From the NCBI RefSeq assembly GCF_006974145.1, contig NZ_CP039456.1, positions 3,658,499 to 3,722,498 on the forward strand: a DNA stretch of 64,000 nt, written 5' to 3'. The notes below the pieces were generated by a model that saw nothing but the letters and a program-made list of their open reading frames with translations, was not told the DNA's origin and did no database searches. A program made the position numbers and the translations under genes. This document shows, one piece after another, positions 43,704 to 52,705 of the stretch. The number at the start of each line of letters is the position of its first letter. Position 1 is the first letter of the stretch. Origin of the DNA: Changchengzhania lutea. GTDB taxonomy: Bacteria > Bacteroidota > Bacteroidia > Flavobacteriales > Flavobacteriaceae.

Positions 43704-43811
43704 ATGAATCATTTAAGCCAAAATTTGAATATCAGACTGCTCTTAACTTTAAGAGCCATAACTGCATTTTTTGGAACTACTACAATTATTAAGACCCCTT
43801 GGGGTTATTAG
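43704..43811 (+). CDS. Candidate thr operon leader peptide (35 codons)
   Basis: ATG to TAG, 35 residues starting MNHLSQNLNIRLLL and ending AFFGTTTIIKTPWGY. Three Thr codons followed by two Ile codons sit just before the terminal hairpin, the arrangement expected of an attenuator sensing threonine and isoleucine, as in enterobacterial thrL. It ends 80 bases before thrA and follows a good promoter. A second hairpin, GCTCTTA-ACTT-TAAGAGC (43739-43756), lies inside the coding region as a possible pause structure. It is identified from position and codon content, not from homology. Confidence 0.6.
   Translation: MNHLSQNLNIRLLLTLRAITAFFGTTTIIKTPWGY
43792..43807 (+). terminator. Attenuator hairpin of the thr leader
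   Basis: The palindrome ACCCCTTGGGGT at 43794-43805 lies within the last codons of the leader peptide, extendable outward by a G-U pair. A T-rich but interrupted stretch follows. The stem is short, so terminator strength is uncertain. Confidence 0.45.
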
Positions 43812-43891
43812 TTATATATTCTTCGGTTACGTTTGCAATAATTATATTGCACCATTTAAGTCTATTTTTTAATTATACAACGCATTAAAAC

Positions 43892-46336
43892 ATGAAGGTT
43901 CTAAAATTTGGAGGCACTTCGGTAGGGTCATCAAAAAATATACAAAAAGTTATCAATATTTTAGAAGACTATTCTAAAACACAACCCGTCATTTGTGTAG
44001 TTTCTGCCGTTGGAGGTGTGACAGATAAATTACTCTTAGCTGGAAAGCAAGCTCAAAATAAAGATAAGGGCTATAAAGATACGTTTGAAGCCATTTCAAC
44101 AATTCATAGTACCATAATAACGGAATTAAATTCTAATAATAGTGATTCTATTAACCAAGAGGTAAATAAACACTTAGCGGCTTTAAAAAGCTTGTTAGAT
44201 GGTATCTATCTCATCAATGAATTATCTCCCAAAACGTCGGATAAATTGGTCAGTTTTGGCGAGATTCTGTCCTCATTTATTATTGCGGAAACTATGATAA
44301 ATCAAGGTCTATCAGCTCAAAGGAAAAATTCACAAGAGCTTATTGTAACGAACTCTAATTTCACCAAGGCGGAAGTTTATTATGATCTAACTAATAAAAA
44401 TATAAAAGATTATTTTGAAACGGCATCACAACAAATCACCATACTTCCTGGGTTTATTTCAAAATCTAAACTGGGTGAACAAACAACCTTAGGACGTGGG
44501 GGTTCCGATTTTACGGCAGCCATCATTGCAGCAGCACTAAACGTAGAGCAACTGGAAATCTGGACAGACGTTAGCGGCATGTTTACAACAAACCCAAAAT
44601 TAGTCAAACAAGCCTATCCTATTGATAAAATCTCATATCAAGAAGCTATGGAATTATCCCATTTTGGTGCCAAGGTCTTATATCCACCAACGGTACAACC
44701 TGTGTTGGATTTAAACATTCCAATTCATATTAAAAACACCTTAGATCCAGAAGCAGTTGGCACTGTAATCTCTAATGATAAAAGTCCATCTGCAACACCC
44801 GTAAAAGGCATTAGTAATATTGGAAATATTGCGCTTTTAACTTTAGAGGGAAGCGGCATGGTTGGAATTCCTGGGTTTTCCAAACGTTTATTTGAAACCT
44901 TATCACAAGAAAAAATTAATGTGATTTTAATAACACAGGCTTCGTCAGAGCATTCTATATGCTTAGGTATTGAAGATCGAGATTCCGAAAACGCTAAAAC
45001 AGCTATTGATGCTACATTTGAAAACGAAATAGCATTACATAAGATAAATCCGATAATCGTTGAGACAAACTTATCTATTATTGCGCTGGTTGGTGATAAC
45101 ATGAAGAATCATCAGGGAATTAGCGGGAAAATGTTTAGTACATTAGGCAAAAACAATATCAATATAAGAGCCATAGCACAAGGCGCTTCAGAAAAAAACA
45201 TATCAGCAGTTATTGACGAGAAAGATGTCAAAAAAGCACTGAATACCCTTCACGAACAATTTTTTGAAAGCAAGACCAAACAACTCAATATTTTTATCAC
45301 GGGTGTTGGAAATGTAGGGGAGCGTCTTGTGGAGCAAATAAAACAGCAAAAGCATTTTTTAAAGGATAATTTAAAAATCAACCTGAGAGTTGTAGGGCTC
45401 TCAAATTCCAGAAGTATGGCTTTTAATGAGGATGGTATTGATCTTAAGACTTGGAAAGAAGCCCTTTTAAAAGGAGAAAAAGCAACCTTGCCTGGTTTCT
45501 TTGAACAAGTCAAAACCCTTAATTTGCGAAACAGTATTTTTGTCGATATTACCGCTAATAGAGATGTTGCTAATTTATACCCAGACTATTTGCGACAAAG
45601 TATTGGCGTGGTGGCTTGCAATAAAATTGCCTGTTCTAGTAATTATGACACCTATAGTTTATTAAAGAGACTCTCTTTAAAATACAATGCGCCTTTTTTG
45701 TTTGAAACCAATGTAGGTGCAGGGTTGCCTATTATTGACACGCTCAATAATTTAATCGCTTCTGGCGATAAGGTAACCTCTATTGAAGCGGTGTTATCCG
45801 GGAGTCTAAATTTTGTTTTTAACAATTTTGATGCGCATACTAAATTTCATGATGTCGTTAAACAGGCGCAAGCAGAAGGTTATACCGAACCTGATCCAAG
45901 AATAGATTTGAGCGGCGTTGATGTGGCTAGAAAAATTCTGATATTGGCTCGTGAAAGCGGTGTTAAAATGAATTTAGAAGATATCGATAATGACTCTTTT
46001 TTAACTGAATCTAATTTAAAGAGTGATACGGTTGATGATTTTTATAAAACCTTAATTGATGATGAAGCTCATTTTCAAAACTTATATGCTTCAGCAAACG
46101 CCAAGGATTGTCAGTTAAAATATGTAGCGCAATATCATAATGGAAAAGCCAGTGTAGGCTTAAAGGAGATTCCGCAAGGCCACCCTTTTTACAATCTAGA
46201 AGGCAAGGACAATATTGTTATGTTCTATACCCAACGTTACCCAGAGCAACCCATGATTATTAAAGGTGCTGGAGCAGGTGCCGATGTGACGGCTTCAGGA
46301 CTTTTCGCAGATATTATAAGAATTGGAAATGATTGA
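43892..46336 (+). CDS. thrA: Bifunctional aspartate kinase / homoserine dehydrogenase
   Basis: 814 residues. Residues 1-~290 are the aspartokinase catalytic domain (KFGGTSVGSSKNI, then TTLGRGGSDFTAA). ACT regulatory repeats follow (~310-450). The homoserine dehydrogenase part starts near residue 465 with the NAD(P) loop ITGVGNVGERL and contains ETNVGAGLPII and SGSLNFVFN. It catalyses the first and third steps from aspartate to threonine. Start codon ATG 43892 gives the universal MKVLKFGGTS. First gene of thrABC, under the leader described above. Confidence 0.97.
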   Translation: MKVLKFGGTSVGSSKNIQKVINILEDYSKTQPVICVVSAVGGVTDKLLLAGKQAQNKDKGYKDTFEAISTIHSTIITELNSNNSDSINQEVNKHLAALKSLLDGIYLINELSPKTSDKLVSFGEILSSFIIAETMINQGLSAQRKNSQELIVTNSNFTKAEVYYDLTNKNIKDYFETASQQITILPGFISKSKLGEQTTLGRGGSDFTAAIIAAALNVEQLEIWTDVSGMFTTNPKLVKQAYPIDKISYQEAMELSHFGAKVLYPPTVQPVLDLNIPIHIKNTLDPEAVGTVISNDKSPSATPVKGISNIGNIALLTLEGSGMVGIPGFSKRLFETLSQEKINVILITQASSEHSICLGIEDRDSENAKTAIDATFENEIALHKINPIIVETNLSIIALVGDNMKNHQGISGKMFSTLGKNNINIRAIAQGASEKNISAVIDEKDVKKALNTLHEQFFESKTKQLNIFITGVGNVGERLVEQIKQQKHFLKDNLKINLRVVGLSNSRSMAFNEDGIDLKTWKEALLKGEKATLPGFFEQVKTLNLRNSIFVDITANRDVANLYPDYLRQSIGVVACNKIACSSNYDTYSLLKRLSLKYNAPFLFETNVGAGLPIIDTLNNLIASGDKVTSIEAVLSGSLNFVFNNFDAHTKFHDVVKQAQAEGYTEPDPRIDLSGVDVARKILILARESGVKMNLEDIDNDSFLTESNLKSDTVDDFYKTLIDDEAHFQNLYASANAKDCQLKYVAQYHNGKASVGLKEIPQGHPFYNLEGKDNIVMFYTQRYPEQPMIIKGAGAGADVTASGLFADIIRIGND

Positions 46337-46399
46337 TTCAGTATTTAGTAAACAGTCGCAGTGACAGTCTTTAGTTGGCAGTCGCTTATATGAGGTCAT

Positions 46400-46476
46400 T
46401 AGTAGGAGAGAAACGAATGACGTGGCAATCTTTTCAAAACAAACAGATTGCCAAGTCGTACCTCCTCGCAACGACG
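46400..46476. repeat. Dispersed palindromic repeat between thrA and thrB
   Basis: GACGTGGCAATCT (46418-46430) and AGATTGCCAAGTC (46444-46457) form an imperfect inverted pair with TCGTACCTCCTCGCAACGACG-type sequence beyond. A short CAGTC-rich patch precedes it. The same core word recurs between thrB and thrC. It lies within an operon, so it is presumably in the mRNA as a hairpin. Confidence 0.6.
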
Positions 46477-46489
46477 GAAAAACTATCAA

Positions 46490-47413
46490 ATGAAAAACGA
46501 AATAAAAATATTTTCACCTGCAACCGTAGCCAATGTCGCTTGTGGTTTTGATGTTTTAGGCTTTTGCTTAGATACTATTGGTGATGAAATGGTCATTAGG
46601 AAAACTTCTAAAAAAGGTATTTATATTACCAAAATAAAAGGCTTTGATTTGCCCTATGAAGCCGAACTTAATGTTGCTGGCGTTTCGGCATTAGCCATGT
46701 ATGACACGCTCGATATAGATTTTGGTTTTGAAATAGAAATTTATAAACACATAAAACCAGGAAGTGGCATAGGTAGTAGTGCTGCTAGTGCTGTAGGCAG
46801 TGTTTTTGGTATGAATGAATTGTTGGGAAAACCATTCAATAAAACCCAATTGACTGAATTTGCCATTAAAGGCGAAGCCGTGGCGAGTAAATGCGAGCAT
46901 GCCGATAATTTGGCACCCGCCATTTTTGGTGGTTTTACCTTAGTGAAAAGCGTGTCTCCTTTAGACATATTAGAAATTCCAACACCAATGGATTTGTATA
47001 CCACAATCATTCATCCGCAGATAGAAATCAAAACCTCGGAATCAAGGGCGCTTTTACCAAAAGATGTTCCGTTACGTGACGCTATTACCCAATGGGCCAA
47101 TTTTGGAAGTCTGATCCATGCCTTGCACATGAGTGATTATGAACTCATAAAAAAATCAATACGTGACGTCATCATTGAACCTCAAAGAAGCAAGCTCATT
47201 CCCAAGTTTGATGAAGTGAAATCTGCTGCAATAAAAGCAGGCGCTTTAGGCTGTTCTATCTCAGGATCGGGTCCTTCAATTTTTAGTTTAAGTAAAGGTT
47301 TAGAAACAGCAAATAAAGTCAAAGACGCTATGCAAAGTGTCTATTCAAAATTAGGAATTGAATTTGACATACATGTGTCCAAGATTAATGTGGACGGTAT
47401 CAAAATATTATAA
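46490..47413 (+). CDS. thrB: Homoserine kinase
   Basis: 307 residues, GHMP kinase family. The ATP-binding loop is PGSGIGSSAASAVG (~86-99), the N-terminal FSPATVANVACGFDVLGF is diagnostic, and the C-terminal SISGSGPSIFSL is the GHMP motif 3. It phosphorylates homoserine on the way to threonine. I use the ATG at 46490 (MKNEIKIFSPATVAN); the in-frame upstream extension runs through the dispersed repeat and is not protein-like. Confidence 0.95.
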   Translation: MKNEIKIFSPATVANVACGFDVLGFCLDTIGDEMVIRKTSKKGIYITKIKGFDLPYEAELNVAGVSALAMYDTLDIDFGFEIEIYKHIKPGSGIGSSAASAVGSVFGMNELLGKPFNKTQLTEFAIKGEAVASKCEHADNLAPAIFGGFTLVKSVSPLDILEIPTPMDLYTTIIHPQIEIKTSESRALLPKDVPLRDAITQWANFGSLIHALHMSDYELIKKSIRDVIIEPQRSKLIPKFDEVKSAAIKAGALGCSISGSGPSIFSLSKGLETANKVKDAMQSVYSKLGIEFDIHVSKINVDGIKIL

Positions 47414-47416
47414 TAG

Positions 47417-47518
47417 AGCGTCACTGTGAGGCGTTATTACCACGTGGCAATCTTTTAAATGGAAGTTAATCATCAACAGATTGCCAAATCACGGAAAAAA
47501 CGTGATTCGCAATAACGA
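47417..47518. repeat. Dispersed palindromic repeat between thrB and thrC
   Basis: GTGGCAATCT (~47443-47452) pairs with AGATTGCCA (~47478-47486); outer arms CGTTATT / AATAACG extend it. It shares its core with the repeat at 46400-46476. A third small hairpin, CCTGC-CTT-CGCAGG, follows near 47553-47566. Confidence 0.6.
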
Positions 47519-47579
47519 ATAGATTAAAATTAAGAATTAATAATAAACAGATTCCTGCCTTCGCAGGGATAACAGAAAA

Positions 47580-48872
47580 ATGAATTACTATAGTTTAAAT
47601 AAAAAAGCCCCAAACGCTTCCTTTAAAGAGGCTGTTGTAAAAGGATTGGCACCAGACAAAGGCTTGTACTTTCCAGAGCAGATTACGCCACTATCACCAA
47701 GTTTCTTTGATAATATAGATCGTTTATCATATACAGAAATAGCTTTTGAGGCCATTAAGCAATTTGTTTCTCCAGACATTCCTGAGCCGATTTTAAAAAC
47801 GATTATAGAAGATACTTTATCTTTTGATTTTCCAATAGTGAAGCTAAATGAAAATATTTCAACATTAGAGTTGTTTCATGGACCCACCATGGCCTTCAAA
47901 GATGTTGGGGCACGTTTTATGGCCCGTTGTTTGGGCTATTTTAATAAAGATAATAATGAACAGGTCACTGTTTTGGTTGCCACTTCTGGTGACACTGGTG
48001 GCGCTGTGGCCAATGGCTTTTTGGGAGTCAAAGGCGTGAATGTAGTCATCCTCTACCCTAGCGGAAAAGTGAGTGATATCCAAGAAAAACAGCTGACCAC
48101 ACTTGGGCGAAATATTACAGCGCTAGAAGTTCATGGGAACTTTGATGATTGCCAAGCGATGGTGAAAACGGCATTTTTAGATGAGCAATTAACAAGCAAC
48201 ATGCAGCTCACATCTGCGAATTCCATCAATGTAGCCCGTTGGTTGCCACAGCTGTTCTACTTTATATTTGCTTATAAGCAATTGCACCATACATACAATG
48301 ATATTGTCTTTTCGGTACCCAGCGGTAATTTCGGAAATGTCTGTGCAGGAATGATGGCGCAAGCATTAGGTTTACCAATCGCACACTTTATAGCGTCCAA
48401 TAATACCAATAATGTGGTCACCCGCTACTTACAAACACAGCATTACAAACCGAAACCCTCTGTGCAAACCATAAGCAATGCGATGGATGTCGGCGAACCA
48501 AGCAACTTTATTCGCGTTCAGGAAATTTATAAAAACACGTTTAGCGATTTAAAAGACAACTTGTCTTCTTATAGTTTTACAGATGATGAGACTAAAGCAG
48601 CTATGTTAGAAATTTATAATGATTTCAATTATGTGGCAGATCCGCATGGTGCTGTTGGGTATTTAGGTTGTAAAGCCTATTTAAAAGAAAACCCGAAAGC
48701 GCATTGCGTGTTTTTAGAAACAGCGCACCCTACTAAATTTTTAGGCGTTGTTGAAGAGGTTATCAATAAAAAACAACCTTTACCAGTGCAAATACAATCG
48801 GTGATGGGAAAGGAAAAAGAGTCTATTATTATTTCAACCTATGACGAACTGAAAGGGTTTTTGTTGAAATAA
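47580..48872 (+). CDS. thrC: Threonine synthase
   Basis: 430 residues, PLP fold-type II. The PLP lysine is in FHGPTMAFKDVGARFMAR (~95-112); ATSGDTGGAVANGF and the C-terminal VADPHGAVGYLGCKA are typical of the long threonine synthase form. It converts O-phosphohomoserine to threonine. Third gene of the operon. A ~75-base relic of a second thrC copy lies at 52214-52290. Confidence 0.96.
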   Translation: MNYYSLNKKAPNASFKEAVVKGLAPDKGLYFPEQITPLSPSFFDNIDRLSYTEIAFEAIKQFVSPDIPEPILKTIIEDTLSFDFPIVKLNENISTLELFHGPTMAFKDVGARFMARCLGYFNKDNNEQVTVLVATSGDTGGAVANGFLGVKGVNVVILYPSGKVSDIQEKQLTTLGRNITALEVHGNFDDCQAMVKTAFLDEQLTSNMQLTSANSINVARWLPQLFYFIFAYKQLHHTYNDIVFSVPSGNFGNVCAGMMAQALGLPIAHFIASNNTNNVVTRYLQTQHYKPKPSVQTISNAMDVGEPSNFIRVQEIYKNTFSDLKDNLSSYSFTDDETKAAMLEIYNDFNYVADPHGAVGYLGCKAYLKENPKAHCVFLETAHPTKFLGVVEEVINKKQPLPVQIQSVMGKEKESIIISTYDELKGFLLK

Positions 48873-49081
48873 TGCTATTATTTATGAGAAGAAAGACATC
48901 TCAAAAAAAGAAACTTGATGCACTTGATTATAATCTATATCTTTGATTATGAACTGAAAAAGTCATATTTCGGAAAAATTCTTTAAAAAACCGAATAAAA
49001 GTTTGTTTCTTACTGGGCTCATTTAAACTTTTAAGTTAATCTTATACAAACACATTACTTACTCTAAACAAATAAAATAAA

Positions 49082-49442
49082 ATGTCGAATAACCCTATAC
49101 AATACAGTCCGCAAAAGCTTGAAAAATTCAAAACTCTTATAGAAGATGAATTAAAAATTACCAAGGAAGAGCTCGCCAAATTTCAAGATGACCGAAAAGA
49201 TCAAAAAACAACGCTTGGCTGATACCAACGTGGACTTTAATCAAAGTAGTAAACATTTTCAACAACAAGCTAAAAACAAACAACTTATTAATCGTCTCCA
49301 ACGCAAGTCAAGAGAGCTCCAAGCGGCTTTAAAGCGCATCCAGAACAAAACTTATGGCGTTTGCGATAGAACCGGTCAACTTATTCGAGAAGAAAGACTG
49401 ATGGCTAGGTCTATTGCAAGATTCGATATTCTGCCAAAATAA
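49082..49442 (+). pseudogene. TraR/DksA-family gene with a +1 frameshift
   Basis: Frame one reads MSNNPIQYSPQKLEKFKTLI...DRKDQKTTLG and stops at 49220-49222. The following frame, open through 49442, continues LADTNVDFNQSSKHFQQQ ... QNKTYGVCDRTGQLIREERL, the C-terminal zinc-finger-like part of flavobacterial TraR/DksA proteins. Removing one A from the A6 run at 49203-49208 fuses them into ~119 residues. So this is a recent frameshift or a homopolymer sequencing error. An intact protein would bind RNA polymerase. Only one finger Cys is visible, as is common in this subfamily. Confidence 0.75.
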
Positions 49443-49563
49443 TTCTAGTCTATAATAACATTTGATTGTACTTGGAAAATCCTACGGGGTTTCCTTGATT
49501 CTACACATTTTTTTTTTCCAACATAAAACGCAAACACTCGAAAATAATTTTGAGTATCTAAAT

Positions 49564-49591
49564 ATTAATCGTAATATTGCAATGAATAAAT
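49564..49591 (+). promoter_or_regulatory. Probable ArsR operator/promoter, site 1
   Basis: ATTAATCGTAATATTGCAAT followed by nAAnAAAT, 10 bases before the arsR ATG. It overlaps TAATATTG (49572-49579), one mismatch from the TAnnTTTG element. It is closely repeated at 49949-49976. Confidence 0.55.
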
Positions 49592-49601
49592 AAAGAACAA
49601 A

Positions 49602-49934
49602 ATGGGATTAGCAAAAACCGAAATGTTTACCGACCAACAAAATAAAATTGCGCTTTTTGCAAAAGTTTTTGGGCATCCTGCGAGAGTTTCAATTTTGCAA
49701 CACTTGTTTAAGATAGACTCTTGTGTTTGCGGAGATTTGGTCAACGAAATTGGATTGGCCCAACCTACGATTTCGCAACATTTAAAAGAACTAAAACATC
49801 TAGGTCTAATCAAGGGAAATGTTGAAGGAACGAGTGTTTGCTACTGCATACACAAAGAAAATTGGACTGCAATGAAAACCGTTATGTATGATTTTCTTAA
49901 TCAAGACCTAACCCAAAAGCAAGATTGCTGTTAA
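49602..49934 (+). CDS. arsR: ArsR-family arsenite-responsive repressor
   Basis: 110 residues, winged helix. The metal-sensing segment is DSCVCGDLVNEIGL, with the Cys-x-Cys of the classical ArsR ELCVCDL motif, and the recognition helix is AQPTISQHLKELKHLGLI. Additional C-terminal cysteines (QDCC) may bind As(III) too. It represses the ars operon until arsenite displaces it. Two matching operator-like sites flank the gene, at its promoter and before the next gene. Confidence 0.92.
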   Translation: MGLAKTEMFTDQQNKIALFAKVFGHPARVSILQHLFKIDSCVCGDLVNEIGLAQPTISQHLKELKHLGLIKGNVEGTSVCYCIHKENWTAMKTVMYDFLNQDLTQKQDCC

Positions 49935-49948
49935 AAAATTTTGAATTC

Positions 49949-49976
49949 ATTAATCGTATAATCGCAATAAACAAAT
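49949..49976 (+). promoter_or_regulatory. Probable ArsR operator, site 2
   Basis: ATTAATCGTATAATCGCAAT then AAACAAAT, close to site 1 at 49564-49591. It lies in the arsR-DUF6428 gap, so the structural genes may be controlled separately from arsR. Confidence 0.5.
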
Positions 49977-49982
49977 GTAACT

Positions 49983-50471
49983 ATGAAATTATCAGAAGTA
50001 AAATTAGTCTTAGAAGAATTGGAAACCATAGGCATTCAATTACCAAATGGAGAATTAGTGCCTAACCACTTTCACGTTACAGAAATTGGCAAAATCACAA
50101 AACATTTTATTGATTGTGGTGGAACTGTAAGAAATGAAGAAGTGGTAAACTTCCAACTTTGGAACGCTAATGACTATGACCACAGGTTACATCCAGAAAA
50201 GCTTTTGAATATCATCCAACTTTCTGAAAAGGTTTTGAAAATAGAAGATTTAGAAATCGAAGTAGAATATCAAGCAGAAACGATTGGAAAATTCGGACTT
50301 GATTTTGACGGAAAAAATTTCTTGTTGACCTCTAAACAAACCGATTGTTTGGCAAAAGATACATGTGGAATCCCGGTAGAAAAAAAAAAAAAAAAAAAAA
50401 CAAAAACAAAGGTAAAACTATCTGATTTGAATGATGAACCTTATTGTTCACCAGATGGAAATTGTTGCTAA
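49983..50471 (+). CDS. DUF6428-family protein of the ars operon
   Basis: 162 residues. The sequence (NHFHVTEIGKITKHFIDCGG, then NANDYDHRLHPEKLLNII) matches the DUF6428 family found in Bacteroidota ars clusters. Cysteines include CGG, CLAKDTCG and a closing CSPDGNCC, suggesting thiol chemistry or metalloid binding. An uninterrupted run of 21 A (50380-50400) codes a Lys stretch near residue 135. Its length makes it prone to slippage. Function unknown. Confidence 0.8.
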   Translation: MKLSEVKLVLEELETIGIQLPNGELVPNHFHVTEIGKITKHFIDCGGTVRNEEVVNFQLWNANDYDHRLHPEKLLNIIQLSEKVLKIEDLEIEVEYQAETIGKFGLDFDGKNFLLTSKQTDCLAKDTCGIPVEKKKKKKTKTKVKLSDLNDEPYCSPDGNCC

Positions 50472-50488
50472 AATAAAACTTCAAGAAA

Positions 50489-51121
50489 ATGATAATAACA
50501 CAATCAACCCTATTTTCAGAGATAGATAAATTAATTAAAGAATTAAATCCTCAAACTATTTCAGATGAACGAAAAGCTGTTTTACAACCGCTAACTGATT
50601 TTATGCAGTCAAAAGTTTCAAATGGTCAAGACATTCGAATCAACTTTATCTGTACCCACAACTCACGTAGAAGTCATTTGTCTCAAGTTTGGGCACAAAC
50701 TATGGCTAACTATTTTAATGTTAAAAATGTGTTTTGTTATTCAGGTGGGACAGAAAGTACGTCACTTTTCCCAATGGTTGCAGAAACTTTGCAAAATTCA
50801 GGTTTTGAAGTCAAAACGATTTCAGAAGGAAACAACCCTATTTACAGTATTAAATATGCTAAAAACGAGCATCCTATTATCGGATTTTCAAAAAAATTAG
50901 ATGATGACTTTAACCCAAAATCTGAATTTGCAGCGATTATGACCTGTGATTCAGCAAATGAAGCCTGTCCATTTGTTCCAGGTGCAGAAAAACGTATTCC
51001 AATAACATTTGAAGATCCAAAATTATTTGACAGCACACCACAACAAGCTGAAAAATATAAGGAAAGAAGTCTTCAAATTGCAACTGAATTATTCTACGTT
51101 TTCTCTCAAATCAATTCATAA
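50489..51121 (+). CDS. Low-molecular-weight phosphatase / arsenate reductase-like
   Basis: 210 residues. The P-loop is Cys55-THNSR-Arg61 ([13 protein letters not shown]), the CX5R motif of LMW-PTP and thioredoxin-linked arsenate reductases. Further cysteines are in [16 protein letters not shown], which may take part in the disulfide relay. In this operon it most likely reduces arsenate to arsenite for export. It begins 17 bases after the DUF6428 gene and ends 2 bases before the exporter. Confidence 0.88.
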   Translation: MIITQSTLFSEIDKLIKELNPQTISDERKAVLQPLTDFMQSKVSNGQDIRINFICTHNSRRSHLSQVWAQTMANYFNVKNVFCYSGGTESTSLFPMVAETLQNSGFEVKTISEGNNPIYSIKYAKNEHPIIGFSKKLDDDFNPKSEFAAIMTCDSANEACPFVPGAEKRIPITFEDPKLFDSTPQQAEKYKERSLQIATELFYVFSQINS

Positions 51122-51123
51122 AA

Positions 51124-52158
51124 ATGGGAACAAAAAAATTAAGTTTTCTTGACAGAAACCTAACCTTATGGATTTTTGTCGCCATGGCAATTGGAGTAGG
51201 CCTTGGGTATTTTATCCCAACGTTTCCAAATATCATAAACTCTTTTAATAGTGGAACAACTAATATTCCGATTGCTATTGGTTTAATATTAATGATGTAT
51301 CCGCCTTTGGCAAAAGTAAATTACGCTTTGTTGCCAAAAGTTTTCCGCAACACAAAAATCCTTTCCATTTCATTAATTCTCAATTGGATAATTGGTCCTA
51401 TTTTAATGTTTGTATTGGCAATTACATTTTTGCGTGATTATCCAGAATATATGGTCGGACTTATTTTAATTGGTCTGGCACGTTGTATTGCTATGGTTTT
51501 GGTATGGAACGACCTTGCAGAAGGAAGTAGCGAATATGGTGCAGGTTTAGTGGCGCTAAACAGTATTTTTCAAGTTTTTGCGTACAGTTTTTATGCGTGG
51601 ATTTTTATAACAGTGCTGCCACCCTATTTTGGGTTTGAAGGTGCTATTGTAGATATTTCAATCAGAACGATTTCGGAAAGTGTCGCTATTTATTTAGGCA
51701 TTCCTTTCGTAATGGGAATATTGAGCAGACTCATTTTAGTGAAACTAAAAGGAGAGGAATGGTACACACAGAAATTCATTCCAACAATTTCCCCTATGAC
51801 CTTAATAGCACTTTTATTTACAATCGTGGTTATGTTCTCGCTAAAGGGAGAGTTAATCGTTGAAATCCCGATGGATGTTCTGATTATTGCAGTTCCTTTG
51901 CTTATCTATTTTACATTAATGTTTATTATCGGATTTTTCTTTACCAAAGCAACAGGAGCAGAATACGATAAGACAGCTTCAGTTGCCTTTACAGCAGCAG
52001 GAAATAATTTTGAATTGGCGATTGCCGTTGCTATTGCTGTTTTCGGTCTCAATTCAGGGCAAGCATTTGCAGGAGTCATTGGACCATTGGTGGAAGTGCC
52101 TGCATTGATTTTATTGGTTCGGGTTTCTTTTTGGTTAAGGAAAAAATATTATTCGTGA
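51124..52158 (+). CDS. acr3: Arsenite efflux transporter, Acr3 type
   Basis: 344 residues, about ten membrane segments. The Acr3 family signatures [19 protein letters not shown] (with its essential Cys) and [21 protein letters not shown] are present. It exports arsenite using the proton motive force. Last intact gene of the operon; its stop at 52156-52158 is followed by a broken thioredoxin start. Confidence 0.94.
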   Translation: MGTKKLSFLDRNLTLWIFVAMAIGVGLGYFIPTFPNIINSFNSGTTNIPIAIGLILMMYPPLAKVNYALLPKVFRNTKILSISLILNWIIGPILMFVLAITFLRDYPEYMVGLILIGLARCIAMVLVWNDLAEGSSEYGAGLVALNSIFQVFAYSFYAWIFITVLPPYFGFEGAIVDISIRTISESVAIYLGIPFVMGILSRLILVKLKGEEWYTQKFIPTISPMTLIALLFTIVVMFSLKGELIVEIPMDVLIIAVPLLIYFTLMFIIGFFFTKATGAEYDKTASVAFTAAGNNFELAIAVAIAVFGLNSGQAFAGVIGPLVEVPALILLVRVSFWLRKKYYS

Positions 52159-52165
52159 AAAATAA

Positions 52166-52372
52166 CGGAAAATAAAAACTATCAAAATATTAGGGACAGG
52201 ATGTCCAAAATCCAATAATGTGATCACGCGCTATTTACAAACGCAACTGTATCATACAAAGCCATCTGTACAGACCATATATAATATAGAAAACGTTTGG
52301 GCTTTGGTACCGCTTTATTCATTGTATAGTTTTATGAAAAAGCATTTTTATTTTGTCAGAAAAATTTGCTAA
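52166..52372 (+). pseudogene. Composite pseudogene: thioredoxin + thrC + membrane-protein fragments
   Basis: One frame is open from 52166 to TAA 52372 but has no ATG. It reads KTIKILGTGCPK (start of a small ars-type thioredoxin whose ATG seems to be ATA at 52172). Then NNVITRYLQTQLYHTKPSVQ follows, very like residues of ThrC near 48402-48480, then VWALVPLYSLYSFMKK, related to the fragment at 52950-53000. Three unrelated pieces thus share one frame. Probably a recombination scar and not functional. Confidence 0.7.
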
Positions 52373-52491
52373 TTTCGTGTAATTGCTGATATAAAACATT
52401 AAAACGATTTCATATTTTAAAGGCATTGTGCCACATGCAAAAACTCTCAAATTCAAAATATTTTCATAGCTTTATAAAAAATTGAAATAGA

Positions 52492-52705
52492 ATGGAAACT
52501 ATCCGCATTAATATATTCAACCCAAAAGCTAAAAAACTTTTAAAGGGTTTGGCTGACTTAAACTTGATTAAAATCTGTGATAAAAAAAAGAAACCGGACT
52601 TCTCATCGCTTTTAAAAAAATAAGGTCAAAATCCAAGACGAAATTTCATTTGAAGAAATAACTAAAGAAGTAGAGGAAGTAAGAAAATCACGAGATGGAA
52701 AATAA
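52492..52705 (+). pseudogene. Antitoxin-like gene with frameshift (PIN-associated)
   Basis: Frame one: METIRINIFNPKAKKLLKGL ... SSLLKK, stop at 52621-52623. Continuing one frame over: KVKIQDEISFEEITKEVEE ... RDGK, stop at 52703-52705, overlapping the next start. One A too many in the A7 run (52614-52620) explains the break. Size, position and overlap with a PIN toxin start fit an antitoxin. Another +1 homopolymer shift of the type seen at 49203. Confidence 0.6.

Noticed and set aside
49203-49209. Programmed -1 frameshift at A-AAA-AAC in the TraR/DksA gene
   Set aside because: The heptamer looks slippery, but the downstream coding frame is reached by +1 (or -2), not -1, so a simple extra A explains it better.
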